Part shown: piece after piece, positions 37,422 through 49,254 of the stretch
How the letters are laid out: each line of letters begins with the position of its first letter
Position numbering within the stretch: position 1 is the stretch's first letter
Notes under the pieces: model-generated
The model's input: the letters and a program-made list of their open reading frames with translations, nothing else
Database searches by the model: none
What the model was told of the DNA's origin: nothing
Source of the DNA: Lucifuga dentata
Taxonomy: Eukaryota; Chordata; Actinopteri; Ophidiiformes; Bythitidae
Assembly: GCA_014773175.1 (NCBI GenBank)
Contig: VXCM01001554.1
Location: forward strand, 62,001-126,000
Reading direction: 5' to 3'
Length of the DNA: 64,000 nucleotides
Position numbers and translations under genes: made by a program

Positions 37422-38076
37422 ACTACTCCTTGAAATTTACAAGTTGACTGCTGCTGACAGATTTGTCAACTGAGCCCTGTAGACATTCTGCTATAATAAA
37501 AACTGTTTTAAAGGACTAAAAGCAAAATATAACACAACAGCATTGCAAGTGCAAAGAAACATAAACAAAAAAAGCTGGATGTGAGAGGTAGTGTATGATA
37601 TATGACGTATCATGCATACCACTAAGCCCTAAAAGATTACAAAACTTTAGAAAACCGGCTAAGATGGAAGAATAAAAGTATTTCTGGTAAGAAAAGATAA
37701 ATGAAAGATAGTTTATCAACTTACCAATTTCTATACACCTCATATCTTCCATGAAACACATTTCAAAACTCTTGTGCAATTTGTAAATGTCACATTTTTT
37801 TGACATTTATAGATACTTTGACTATCATTTTTACAAATTTACTGGAAGTTTCACATCGTGTAACGTACAGTATGTATTATTTTTTTGACTGTGGATGGAA
37901 TGTGTTACTTCATTTGTTTTTACTTACTAAATCTTGGGCCTCCATCTATGTGAGACGACAAGGTAACATATAATAATAAAGCTGAATCCTGTTTTTTGGC
38001 CTACCTCTTTCCTTTCCTCTTTTGCACCATCCTCCTCTTACTCTTCCTTCACTTCCTCCTTGTCTTCCTCCTCCAG

Positions 38077-38220
38077 GAACAGCTTCCAGACCTGTGGTCC
38101 CACTTCCAGGACCTGAACTTGGAGGCTCACATGTACGCCTCCCAGTGGTTCCTCACCCTCTTCACAGCCAAGTTCCCCCTCTGCATGGTTTTCCACATCA
38201 CCGACCTGCTGCTCTGCGAG
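38077..38220 (+). CDS. rabgap1l: rabgap1l TBC exon, EQLPDL to LLLCE
   Basis: 48 codons between acceptor CCTCCTCCAG and donor GTATTT. It reads EQLPDLWSHFQDLNLEAHMY, then ASQWFLTLFTAKFPLCMVF and HITDLLLCE. The W-F-x-T-L-F block is the conserved TBC signature that packs the substrate-binding groove. EQLPDL and PLCMVF are specific to RABGAP1L within the pair. The exon is visibly more GC-rich than its introns. Confidence 0.97.
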
Positions 38221-38911
38221 GTATTTGTTGTTCTTCACCATACTGGGAGACTCGCGGTGTTTGCTGTATATTGTTGAGGGTTTGTAGGGGAGAGTTAATC
38301 ATCAGGAACAATAGTAGAGTTAATCTCCAGTCCACTGCGTGGGTTCCTACCCCAAGACTGGGAAACTGTCCAAATTCATCTGACCTGATATGATTCTAGC
38401 TTTTCCTGTTGGAGTTCTGTGTCCATAGTTGATGGATTGCTGATTTGTTTTTATGTGTATAATTTTTTTTTTTTTAATCTCAGTTTTGGTCTAAAAGTTT
38501 AATTATACAACATTAGTAATCAAATTTTATCCTCTGCTCCTCCTCTCCTTTTCTTCTATCCCACCCCTCCACTCTGTCTCTCCTTCCATTGGCCAGAGGC
38601 AAAACAATTAAAAGTTTTGTTTCTCGCCCAATGAGCCGCTTGATGAGAATCTGTTTGTTAAACCAGAATCCTCATCTTCTTCATCCCATCTGTCTGTTCT
38701 CCTTCTCCTTTTCGACTTTCTCCATCATCTTCTCTTACTCCTCCATTGCTGCCTTGCTCCATTGTAATTTCTGTTATTTAATCCCTCTTTCATTTTTTTC
38801 TGCTTTTGGCGTTGCCTCGCTATTTCTTTAGCAACTTTTTTCTGTTCCCACTTTTTTGTGTCTTAACTCGTCATTCTTTATTCCTTCTCCCTCTCAATCT
38901 TACGCTTTCTT

Positions 38912-38913
38912 TT

Positions 38914-38964
<51 letters not shown>
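38912..38964 (+). repeat. (TTTC)n tetranucleotide repeat
   Basis: About 13 units of TTTC in a longer pyrimidine-rich region. Confidence 0.95.
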
Positions 38965-39621
38965 GTTCTCCCATCACTTCTTTTTTTGCTCCCTCACCCC
39001 CTTTATTTATCACTCTCAACTCTTTTCACATTCTGTCAAGCGTTTTACATTTCTTCCCTTTCTCTGCATTCATTTCTCACTCAGACGTATTTCATTGTTC
39101 TTTCTCTCCATCATACTTTTTCTTCTTGTGTCAGTGCGTCTGTGCTTTAGTTGAATGCAACTGAACATGACTAGAGACATTTCACTCTATTCCATGAGAA
39201 TTAATCACTTCTGCTTGATATAACAATCACTCATCAGCTTTCCCACCTCAGTTACCACTACGATCGTATGAACATATGATATTGGACAAAGAATATAATG
39301 TTATAATATAATGTTTGGTACAGTAAAAAGCTTTCCCCACTCTCTCTCCCCCTCCCCTTCTCTCTATCTCTGCATCTGCTCTCTTACCATTTCTCTCTGA
39401 TCCTGCCTCTGCATTGTAGCACCATCTTGAGGCCTAGAGAAAAATGGGTGTGAGACAGTGCTCTTTCTCTCCATCCCCTCTCTCTCCACCCTCTCTCTCG
39501 CTCCCTGTACTCCCCTTTCACTCCCTTCTCCCTCTTTTCCTCTCTCTTTCTATTTCTCTATCTTTCTCTCCCCTCTCTTTGTCTGTCTCTCTTCTATCTC
39601 TGATTCTGTCTCAGCATTGAA

Positions 39622-39748
39622 GCGGCATCTTGAGGGGTGCAGAGAGTTGTGTGGATCTCTCTCTCTCTCTCTCTCTCTCTTTGGNGCGGCATCTTGAGGG
39701 GTGCAGAGAGTTGTGTGGATCTCTCTCTCTCTCTCTCTCTCTCTTTGG
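39622..39748 (+). repeat. Exact 63-bp duplication around a single N (assembly join)
   Basis: 39622-39684 and 39686-39748 are identical, with N at 39685. Each copy holds AGAGAGTTGTGTGGAT and a (CT)n run. A more diverged relative (GCATTGTAGCACCATCTTGA) at about 39411 suggests an older, real duplication as well. Confidence 0.85.
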
Positions 39749-40124
39749 CTCTACTTATTTTTAGAGCCTTCCAGATATTTTTAGCACTGTGTTGCCATGT
39801 AAAGCGGTTGTCACGGCGATGGAGGAGACGGGCGTTCCCATACAGAGCTCACATCAGCATCGCAATTCTCTTTCTTTCTGTATCAAAATTGCAGCCATAC
39901 TTTCAGAGCATTCAAGTATACTAACTGAGTGCTGAAAATTTTATGTAAATAAGTAAATAGAAATATATGTTAATATGATAAAACATGCAAAAGGTGAAGT
40001 TTCAGTTTTATCTGTTTCTCGTCTCGTCTTTCCTTTATCACCTGCATCTTCTATATTGTTGATAGCATTGACTATGGAACTTCATGCTGTAGATAAAACA
40101 ACTTATTTAATAAGCTTTACAGGC

Positions 40125-40146
40125 AAAAAAAAAAAAAAAAAAAAAA
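40125..40146 (+). repeat. Poly(A) tract
   Basis: 22 consecutive A. Confidence 0.9.
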
Positions 40147-40614
40147 GCAATAAATAGTATGAGCTATTGATTAGCATTTAAAGACCTGAATTTAATGGTT
40201 CTTTGTGAATATTTTATATGTATCACTATATAACTGTTAAATTAGTGCATTGATCCTGCCTCAAATTCAGAGTGACCAGTCCAAACTTCAGAATGAATCC
40301 AAAAAGCATGAGCAAGTGCTCTGTCCTGAGAAAGCTGGGCTTAACATATTAGATTATATTCCTTACTTTTGTGATGTCATGTTACAGTTTTTGTTTGCTT
40401 AAAGTAATTTTGTGTTTGCTTTTGGTGAGGTTGGAGACACCACATGCATAGTTGCAATGTACATCTTTAAATTGTTGTTTAAATCATTCCAGATAGCACT
40501 GAAACATCCTCAGATCTTAAATTTGGCTTTTTCAAACCTGCAGATACCCTGAGTATGATGATTTAGTGCTACATGTTTATATACCGTATCTTCTTTTTTT
40601 TTTCTCTCCTCCAG

Positions 40615-40656
40615 GGTCTGAATATTATCTTCAACGTGGCCATGGCTCTCCTCAAG
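40615..40656 (+). CDS. rabgap1l: rabgap1l TBC micro-exon GLNIIFNVAMALLK
   Basis: Only 14 codons, between a strong acceptor (TTTTTTTTTCTCTCCTCCAG) and donor GTTAGT. GLNIIF marks RABGAP1L; RABGAP1 has GISVIF. It encodes one TBC helix between LLLCE and TSKEDLL. Skipping it would keep frame but remove the helix. Confidence 0.96.
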
Positions 40657-41122
40657 GTTAGTTCACGTCTCATTGTTTTTCTGTCCCATTTCTCTTTTCT
40701 GTTTAAATTTATCTAAACACTTTCCATGTTCCAATATTTTTATTTCCACCAAAGTCATGTTTATCTTGAGATCCACTTTGCCTTGGTAGATGATTGCTTG
40801 GGGAAATAAATACATTTTTGTTATGCATTGTTACTAATACTACTAATTTCTTTGCACACCATTAACATACACACATGCCTGACTTTGTTAAAGAAGAAAC
40901 AGATTTCTTTGGGTTTTGAATCAGTGACTTTGAAACAGTTTATTAGGGTTGGCATCTGTTAAAATTATTATAATGTTGGTGATGTTGTGAGTATTATGTA
41001 TATGCTTTTGATAAAGAAGCATCCAGGGTCCTACAGAAGAATCATAATCTATGAGAGATAGTAAATTTTCTCCCACATCAGGATGTGACAGGTTGAGGTT
41101 TGACAGTGCATTCATTATCTCT

Positions 41123-41137
41123 CACTGCCCCCTGCTG
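41123..41137 (-). promoter_or_regulatory. CTCF-like motif
   Basis: On the minus strand it reads CAGCAGGGGGCAGTG, close to the vertebrate CTCF core CCAGCAGGGGGCGC. Motif match only; occupancy unknown. Confidence 0.35.
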
Positions 41138-42299
41138 CTAAAGACATTAACTACATCTGGAAGCATGAACACTGATTTCTCAGTCTATTAAGCATTGTAT
41201 GTAGCGTGATGCACTAAGTGTCACAGCAGCTGTCATATGTTGTTTTTAGTTAGACTGTCATTAATTAGACATTCTTTTAACATTCTTCAAGCAATGCCTT
41301 TCAAAGTGTTATTTTACTGCTGGGATGTTCACAGTCGTTAGAGTAAATAAAGAGAAAAATATAGATGCAGAGTGTAGAAATAGGGGGACTACTAACCTAT
41401 CCTTCTACAGTTTTTTTGTAACATACAAATGTAGATATGATTTAATATGTGGTTTCCTGGTCAGTGGAAGTTATCCATAAGTAATTTAATTTTCTGTTTT
41501 AGAAGTAAAAAATGTTGACGTTTGACGTGTAACAAACCTCACGTTAGTCACACATAAAATGCAAAAGATGGCAAAAGCATCTTACAGCAAATGAGCTTAT
41601 CACAGTTGACAAAATACAGTTGCAGCAGGCAAAGTGTAATGCTGTTAAATAAATAAATGCATGAGGTTTATTTTAATATTACTAAAGAAACTTGCATGCT
41701 GTAGGCATCAGAGCAGAAAAGTGCAGAATGACTGTGATGTTATTGGATCTCTTTGTGGTGGGATTGATTGAAGGGTTTGGGCAGTGTGCCTACAATGGTG
41801 TCTGTTGGTTCATTGTGGACATTAATTTGATGGGACAGTCCATGTCAAAGTTGGACTGAAGCCCAAGAAATGTCAGTGATGGTGAATATGTTTCTGATAG
41901 GCGAAGATTTACTTTCACTTTGCCCACATTGTTGCATCAGTAGTATGCAGTCCATGATTTCTAATGTAAATGTGTCTATCAGTTGAACCCTCGTTTCCTC
42001 TGAAAAGCAGCTGTAAACAATGCTCATCTGCATATTGTTACATGATACTGTATACCATCCGTGTATTGTTCATGACTAGATACACAGATACCAGTTCCCA
42101 TGGTTTTCTACATATTAATCATAAGTAACCGACTTTTATCAAACATATCTAAAGTCTTGTATAAATCATCTAAATAATTGTGCTGGAGGAAATCACTGAT
42201 GTAGACTTGAAATAGACCACCAAAGTCCTTTTTTTAAGTCATCATCTTAAGAATCATAGAAATAACTTTATACTATTCACTACTGTCAAAAGTCTTTTC

Positions 42300-42500
42300 A
42301 ATATACAGTACCTTCCCCAAATATTGGCAACCTTGGTAAATAAAAGCAAAATGGGCTGTGAAAAAATGTCTTTATGTTTATCCTCTNGGCAACCTTGGTA
42401 AATAAAAGCAAAATGGGCTGTGAAAAAATGTCTTTATGTTTATCCTCTTGATCATTCATTCAAAATATTAACAAAAATATAACCTTTAATTAAAGTTAAG
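42300..42500. mobile_element. Dispersed DNA-transposon-like repeat fragment
   Basis: TATTGGCAACCTTGGTAAAT, GCAAAATGGGCTGTGAAAAA and TGTCTTTATGTTTATCCTC follow in the order seen in a dispersed fish repeat ('ATTGGCACCCTTGGTAAA...'). I recognise the pattern but not the family. Part is falsely doubled around N 42387. Confidence 0.4.
42326..42448 (+). repeat. Exact 61-bp duplication around a single N (assembly join)
   Basis: 42326-42386 equals 42388-42448, with N at 42387. Confidence 0.85.
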
Positions 42501-42871
42501 TAATTGAAAGAAAAAAGAAATTGTTATCATGAAACAAATATTTTTCTCAATTGGCCTGTACTATGCAGTACTGCACTAGGGTACTGATTGTACTATAGAG
42601 GAGTTTATGTCAGAGGTTAACAAATTTTTCAGCTCAAGATACCAAAGGGCTGGCTTCTCACAATCATTACTGTGTGAAACATGAAAGGTGCCAGTCAAGT
42701 CATAAATAAAAATTACCATTAGATGTATTTTAAGAGAAGTTTTGAATTAAATATGGTTAAAACAAGAGAAGAAATTGTATATTAGAGAGTTGTGAACTTT
42801 AAATGAGTTTCAGAATAAGGTATTATTCAGGTACCAATTCAGATTTTCAGATTTCCCCTCATAATGTTTTA

Positions 42872-42885
42872 AAGCCCCCTGCTGT
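42872..42885 (-). promoter_or_regulatory. CTCF-like motif before the GC-rich block
   Basis: Minus-strand ACAGCAGGGGGCTT resembles the CTCF core and lies just left of the candidate alternative promoter. Motif match only. Confidence 0.3.
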
Positions 42886-42899
42886 CATTTTATCAAAAC

Positions 42900-44941
42900 T
42901 ATAATGCATTCTGTGTCAGAAAAAAAGATGTCGAGGATGCGACGGCAAAGGAACACAGGAATGGAGTCGAGAGCAAATGAGGGTGGGAGGAAGGAGAAAG
43001 CGAAAAAGGGGCTTCCACTGCCTGCCTCCTATTGGCTAGGAATGACGGCATTTTCCCCTGAGGCTCCCTCCTCCCTCCTCCATCTATCGTGCTCTCTTCT
43101 CCTCTCTCTCCACTCTTCCCTCCATCTGTGTTCACCACCCTCCCTCTTCTGCTGAGCAGTCTCCATCCACATTGCTCTTAACAGCAGGAGCATCAGCTAG
43201 CTTTAGCAGTCTGGATCCAGAGGAGAATGGCTTACTGTTTTTGTTTTTGATTCTTTTCCTTCTCCGTCTTTTCCTGCCACGGATGCATGGTTGGAGCTCA
43301 TTCTCTCCCTCTGCTGCTTGTTCTCCCTCTTTTATAGCTCCTACTCCTTCACCGTTATCTGCATCTTCTCCTCCATTTCTGTCACTGGCTGGATATCTCC
43401 ATCTCTACCATGACACATCTCTCCTATCCACCACCCAGATCTCTGCAACGGAGCCACCCTGCTAGCTGCTAGCTGTTATCTGTTAGCATCACAAAGAGTA
43501 AAAGAGAGGTAGAGGAAGGCAGAGAGAAAAAGAGAGAGGCAGTGGACAGGAAACATTGTGTGGGTTCTTTGCTGTGCCTCGCCACAGCTGCTGGTCAGGA
43601 TCATTGCTCTTGGTAACACAACCACACACTTTCATCCATTTTGCGTGTATTGTTGAGAGGCATAAGTGACTGTCCTGAAGGAGCCGACTTTCCATCTAAA
43701 GGATTTACTGGGCACTACAGACCACATGCCTGGCTGCTGCTAATGGAAATCTGCTGGAGGGAAAGACACTGGAGTCCTCACTGGAGCTGCTGACTGAACT
43801 GTGTTTGTACTGCCTGATGTGATTTGTCAGAGGTCACATCACAGGGTTACTGCACTGAAGACCAAACGGAGAAGCTAACACGCAAACACACTTTCTTTCC
43901 ACTTTATTGCATCAAGTGCTCAAATACTACCTCTTTCCAAACGCACCTTGTTTTTCATCAGCCTCATATCTGACTCACCAACTTTGGAATTCATTTGGCA
44001 ATAACCAAAGCCTCACAGTCAAGCAGCTTTTCGTGAAGTCAGAGAAGCTTCATTCTACCATGCTAACAGACCAGAGATTCTCTTCTGCTTCAGCCATATC
44101 ATCAGGACCACCTGCTCAGGCTTAGACTGTCAGCCTATTCAGATGAAAGGATTTATTTTGATATCGCAGAGAATTTTACATTTCAAAGAAAGCTAAAAAA
44201 AAAAAACCTGTTGGCTTCATACCAGCTGCACCCTGCCAATGGAAAACTGTATGTAAAATATCAGCTGCTTTGATGTGTCATCTCATGCTCTCCAAGCCTC
44301 AAGCATTAAGGCCTTTTGGTCCTTCAGGTACTGAGAGGGATTTTTCCGTCTGCCTCTGAAGTCTAACAAGGAAGGGAAAAATAGGAAAGGTGGAGTGTTT
44401 GTCCATCACTGTGGCCCACCGGAGCAGCGGCCCATGTGTTGAGCAGCTTTGTTGCTTGGCAACAGTGTGCTGGCTTGGAATTAGTTGGGGGAGTTTTGAC
44501 AAAGTAGGATGACAGTGGACACTATGACCAGATTTCAAGCTGAATGTGGCAGGTAGCTGAGAGATTCAGCATTATGCCAAAAATAGCATCAGGACATCAA
44601 TTTCTGAGTTTAATGTTGTCAGTTTTGGGGCTCTGACAGCAGTACAAACTGAGTGACTTTCACCAGCCCTGGTGCTCAGATGAACTGGATCAGCATTAAC
44701 TTTATAAATCCTGGATTCTGGGCTGTCTGCTGATTGCTTCTGTTGTTAAGAGCATTCCTTTGCTTCTGTCTCAGCTGGTGTTCTGAACCTGAGTCTGCTG
44801 TGACAGTGCCTGATGTGGCAATATCAGCTTGTCTTCCCAAAAGATTGCCTCTTTCACCAGGACTCAGCCAGTTTGGCTTGACATTGACCTCAACAACAAT
44901 CTTTGGTCACCTCACTAGACTGTAATTTTCAGTCTCTCTGA
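42900..44941 (+). promoter_or_regulatory. Candidate internal promoter and 5' leader
   Basis: Composition shifts to GC- and pyrimidine-rich. A CCAAT box in reverse (CCTATTGGCTAGG, about 43027-43040) precedes C/T-rich sequence like a TATA-less promoter. Possible donors (CAG/GTACTG at 44327) and acceptors (TTCTGTCTCAG at about 44774) occur downstream. No convincing coding frame is in this stretch. It would drive a short rabgap1l transcript starting in the intron after the GLNIIF exon. Confidence 0.3.
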
Positions 44942-45262
44942 CCCTGGTCTACTCCAGCTTCCAGAAACCTCCTGGGACGTTCGGACAACACGCTGGAGTC
45001 ATCTGCCACCCTGGCCCCTGAGCGGGACCGCCCCTCTCCCTCACCCTGCCCCACCCCACCGCCATCTCCTCCGCCTTCCCCTCCACCTTTACCTGCTCTG
45101 ACCCCCCATCTGCCCTTTCCATCAGTCCACAGAGCAGTGGAGGATGGAGAGGGGAAGGCAGAGGAGAGGGCCCACAGCGGTCAGGCCACAAATGACTCAT
45201 TCTGCAAGGCGATGGGCCTCCTTGGGATGGGACACCGGCTGTTTGTCCCCAGGCTGCTGGCG
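44942..45262 (+). CDS. Candidate alternative rabgap1l exon (proline-rich, ends ...GHRLFVPRLLA)
   Basis: A frame open from 44942, after an in-frame TGA, runs 107 codons to a strong donor (GCG, then GTGAGA). It ends in phase 0, matching the acceptors at 46831 and 56181. It begins NLLGRSDNTLESSATLAPER (44966 onwards), then a proline run (CPTPPPSPPPSPPPLPALTP), an acidic linker, and MGLLGMGHRLFVPRLLA. Codon third positions are GC-rich, as in the sure exons. Acceptors at 44930-44932, 44956-44957 and 44963-44964 are possible. The only in-frame ATGs are near the end (45209 and 45224), so either an upstream exon supplies the start or the short peptide is the N terminus. The opposite strand is also open, so chance openness in GC-rich DNA remains possible. 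Not matched to any isoform I know. Confidence 0.35.
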
Positions 45263-46830
45263 GTGAGAGAAGGGACCGGGAAACTGAGATACTGGATGGC
45301 AGAGGCTGAACATGCAGGGATTTTAACATTTGTTTTAAAAGAGAAAAAGCTAAAGATGCAAACAAAAAAAAATGTAAATGACAAGATGACTGGCCTCTTT
45401 GCTCGTTAGGAGTATATGCCATTAACCCTGAACCTTGCGTGAGTACATTCTGATCAAAACCTTAAACAGCCAGCAGATCTAAGGCCTGGCTACACAAATG
45501 TCATTTTAGAAGAGACATCTGTTCCCACCATTTCTGCTGCTTTGAAGTTGCACATCAAGAATTATTTCACAATTCTTGTTTCAATATTCTCCTTTCTGTT
45601 GTCACAGCTGGCTTTAGTTGAAGATTAGTTTGTCTGTGTGTTATAACGACAGTGCGTCCCTACACCACATGATGGTGGTATTGGTGTGCTTTTTAACAGC
45701 TCCTGAGTTGGCTGGTTCCGTGGTCTTCTCCAGAAGATCGTGCTTCACATACAGTACATACTTAACATTTTACATTCCTAGTGAATCTTTCCTGTCAAAT
45801 GGCAATCTTTACATTCCTACACCACATACATGGTAATAAATGCTATTGTTTGGTAGTGGTTTTGGTCATTAGTCGTTTAGTTTTTGCTCTTACATAGTGG
45901 GATTTATAGTGACGTTAAAACTGAAATAACTTGAAACTGCTACAGGCAACAGTTGAGAAATAAGGACCTTGAAAAAAAAAAAACTTGAAAAGGAAACAAG
46001 ATAACAGAGAAGGGAGATTGACCCAAAAATCTGAGTAAGGAGAAGAGAATGTGATGTGACTGAATAGGAAGAAAAGTAAGTGAGTAGATGAGCTTTCAGC
46101 TCACCGTAAAGTGACTCTGCTGTCCCTGTTAGATGGGACAGGTGATATGATTGGTAGAAGTGGACCTTTTCTGAAAGGAAGGATTTCCTTAGTAACAGGT
46201 TGTTATGTTTCAACACAGTTCTGAAATAAAACTCAATCAAATCGTGTAAACAAGTTGTCATCAAATTAGCTCTTGTTGTAAAGATAAGTTGGTATGTTGC
46301 CATAGCATGAAAAGTTTTGTCTTGAAATTAGAAATTGGTTTGTTGAAATAATAAGAAAAATATGTCTTCATAACATGAAAGTATTTTTCTTATCTTTCTT
46401 TTTCTAATGACAAAATGAGCAGATTTTTTTTCTTGTGCTCGAAGCAATACGTTAAAAGTCCAGTGAATAACAGAAGGAAATACACTGCATACTTGAATAC
46501 TGTCTCCTCTTCACTCCTCTTTCTTCATCTTAAGAATAACAACTAATATTTCTTCTTTGATGCTGTTGCCCTCATGGTGTATGATGGCTTTGTTAGTAGG
46601 GGCAGTGAATAATAGGGGGAATAAAATATGTATGATTTTTGGCAGAGAGTTTTGGAAAACACTTTGGAAAACAGGGTTAATTTAAACAAAATGTAAAAAG
46701 GCAAAAAGTAGTGATATTTAGGTATAGGTTAGGTACAGTTTAGGACAACTTTGTTATGACTGCACAGACCTTCCCCTGTATACCTGTCTCTCCACCTCCC
46801 TGATTCTCCGGCTTTTCCATCTCCTACCAG
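45263..46830 (+). other. rabgap1l intron, part after the candidate exon
   Basis: No further exon and no notable repeat apart from short A/T runs. It ends with the acceptor before 46831. Confidence 0.6.
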
Positions 46831-46959
46831 ACATCCAAAGAGGACCTCCTACAGGCAGACTTTGAAGGGGCTCTCAAGTTCTTCAGAGTCCAGCTCCCGA
46901 AACGCTACAGAGCTGCAGAGAATGCCCGCAGGCTTATGGAGCAGGCCTGCAACATTAAG
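46831..46959 (+). CDS. rabgap1l: rabgap1l exon, end of TBC domain (TSKEDLL to ACNIK)
   Basis: 43 codons between acceptor CTCCTACCAG and donor GTATAC. It reads TSKEDLLQADFEGALKFFRV, then QLPKRYRAAENARRL and MEQACNIK. It forms the last TBC helices and the link to the coiled coil. Very close to mammalian RABGAP1L. Confidence 0.97.
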
Positions 46960-47789
46960 GTATACACACTCTCACAAGCATACACACACAAATACAAATC
47001 CCACACACCTTACCTTAACCCTTATCCTCAACAGAATTCTAACTTTAACCCTAAAGACCATCCATAATGGTCCATGACAGTTCTCACAATAATAGAAGTA
47101 TATCCACACACACTTACAAAATATTTCTGGTGTGACTATAGGATCATGGTATTAGTTTGTGTCACAAGTTGGAATTCATTTCTTGTCGTCTCCCACATAC
47201 CTGCAACCAGAGGGATCAGAGGTCACAGAATAGAATATATTATACCAGAATATGGGGTTGAAGGTGTAATCATGTAAATGCTATAGTGGTAAAGTTTTAG
47301 TTTTCTAGTTGTTGTTTATGTTTATTATGTTGATGTAAGGCTTTTTTTTATTTTTCTGCTCTCAAATAATGTAGGTGAGACTCTGACATGTTTTTCCTTG
47401 GATTTTCTGTCGATAAATAATTGTATATCTGTAAGCGCTATTACTTTTATAACATAAATTATACATTAGATCGCATTTCATTACGTTTATACATACATAT
47501 ACATTATTTGTAGTATAAGTTATTGTTTCTGCTTCTTTCCACTTTTTAAAGTCATCTTCCTTTGGTTTGGCGTCTCCTGGCTTCAAAAGATAAAACGTAG
47601 CTTTCATGGATGGTCAGCATAGTTTTCTCGTTAGCTTACCACGCTGTGTATTTGACATTTCCCTACACACACAGACACACGCACACATACACACACTCAC
47701 GCACACTCCTTATCTTTCTCCTGCTGACCTTAATGAGGGAGCTGGCATTTAGGGAATTTGCTGAGGTCACCAGGGACCCAAGGCAGGAC

Positions 47790-47799
47790 AGTGTATATA

Positions 47800-47844
<45 letters not shown>

Positions 47845-47855
47845 NAGTGTATATA

Positions 47856-47911
<56 letters not shown>
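47790..47911 (+). repeat. (GT)n array duplicated around a single N
   Basis: AGTGTATATATTTGTGTG leads into (GT)n twice, at 47790-47844 and 47846-47900, with N at 47845. The second run continues into GCGCGC. Probably one array in reality. Confidence 0.85.
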
Positions 47912-47915
<4 letters not shown>

Positions 47916-48092
47916 CGCATAAAACTTAGTTTGTTCTGAGAGAGGAAGGAAAAAGTTCATAGAGAAAGATGAAAAAGATAGTCAACCTCCCTCCACCATT
48001 CTTTCTCTGATTTCTCTCTCTGTCTCTCCTCCATCTGTCCTCTTGTCTCTCTCTGTCTATCAACATGAAAATGCACATTTAACATTTTAGCC

Positions 48093-48190
48093 ACTTTGTA
48101 ACTCTCTTATCAGGATAAGCTTACAGTGACTAAGCAGGTTGTGATGTCTTGCTCAAGGACACGCTGGCAGGACATGTTGGTGTATCTCTA
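48093..48190. mobile_element. Teleost interspersed repeat fragment
   Basis: The order AGCTTACAGTGACTAAGCAG, TCTTGCTCAAGGACACGC and TGGCAGGACATGTTGG matches a repeat type common in fish ('ACTTACAGTGACTA... TGCTCAAGGGCAC'). Family not assigned. Confidence 0.45.
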
Positions 48191-48307
48191 CATAGAGGAT
48201 ATCCTGGGTTGGGACTTTCTGTTTATCTTTGGTGGTTTAGTAGCATCGTGCTACTTTTACACAATGCTGCAAGAATATTACATTTCAGGTCAAGCTTTGT
48301 ATTTTGT

Positions 48308-48308
<1 letters not shown>

Positions 48309-48339
<31 letters not shown>
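48309..48339 (+). repeat. (CA)n microsatellite
   Basis: About 15 perfect units. Confidence 0.95.
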
Positions 48340-48341
<2 letters not shown>

Positions 48342-49254
48342 TCATCGACTGACTGCTTAAGGGAAGTGCAATAAAATCACACTGGTTTATCACACTGATT
48401 TCAGACTAGGGAAAGTCGATTGGAGAGAGAACGTGTGTGTGCAGACAAGGTGAGCTGAGACAGGTGTGTGTCTGAGGTTTGATGTATCTCTCTTTGGTTT
48501 TCTCTTGGTCATTCCTGGTTCAAGTATACACCATACGCCAGTTTTTATCTGTATTGTGATTAAGGCAATAATGTGAGTAAGATGTATACACGTACAGGAT
48601 TAATGGGATTCTGCAGTCAACTGCACATACATGATGTGCTGTGTAATCGGAGTATGAGGAGAGTCTGCCAGAGGTGACTTTCGCTGATGTAGCCTTTACA
48701 TGCCTGAAATTTATTTAAAATTGCATAATCCGTCTGTTGCTTTGAGTAAACTTAATTATGGTGTTTCCATAAAAATAGAAATCAAAGTTTTAATGTGCAT
48801 GTAAAAGTACTGACTGTCTTGCTGCTTGCAGTTGGCACTTATGTTGGCATATTTACTTTCACTCTATTTCCTTTGCTCTCTCAGACCACCCTTTTATTCA
48901 AACCATTCTGACATTTGACACTGTAGGATCCTGGGTAATTGATTTGAGGGGACAAAAGATTTATGGACCGAGAGTCTGAACAAATGCCATTTTGGTTAGA
49001 AAAGGAAGAAACACGCTGTGCTTTTTACTGCTGTACTTTTAAACCAGACACTCTTTTAAAACTTAAAATAGCACATTAACAGAGGAAGAAATTGCATACA
49101 CACTCAGTTCCCCGGGGAGATGATTATATGGAACAGGTCAATTAGAAAGAGATGGATTAGGAATGAGAGGGAGATGAGAGAGAGATCAGAAAGACTAAAA
49201 AGAAAATGAGTCATGCTTTACTTCCATTTTTCCCTGTTAAAACCTCTCAGTGAG

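Larger units (their letters stand above)
36521..38076 (+). other. rabgap1l intron
   Basis: No exon seen. It has poly(A) with N (36841-36868) and (CA)n (37390-37421). CAGGGGTGTAACGA at about 36598 resembles a hAT-like terminus without a partner. A mixed-composition block at 37060-37380, with GACTGCTAATTATTAGCC and TTTACATGCATGG, could be conserved non-coding sequence. Confidence 0.55.
38221..40614 (+). other. rabgap1l intron
   Basis: No exon seen. A pyrimidine-rich domain fills 38520-39750 with a (TTTC)n array (38912-38964). A 63-bp duplication flanks the N at 39685, and poly(A) lies at 40125-40146. Open frames here encode only Ser/Leu/Phe runs and are not genes. Confidence 0.65.
40657..42890 (+). 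other. rabgap1l intron, part before the GC-rich block
   Basis: No exon seen. Two CTCF-like motifs in the same orientation lie at 41123-41137 and 42872-42885. A 61-bp duplication flanks the N at 42387 and lies in a transposon-like repeat. A degenerate hAT-like phrase is near 42610. Confidence 0.55.

Noticed and set aside
38806..39164. Long Ser/Phe/Leu frames, membrane-protein-like at first sight
   Set aside because: They are translations of TTTC and CT simple repeats.
43172..43465. 97-codon + strand frame rich in Leu, Phe, Ser and Pro
   Set aside because: It comes from pyrimidine-rich DNA, has no conserved motif and no matching splice donor.
44949..45422. 157-codon minus-strand open frame
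   Set aside because: Same GC-rich interval as the candidate + strand exon. No domain or splice logic; probably open by composition. It is noted as evidence against over-trusting the + strand frame.
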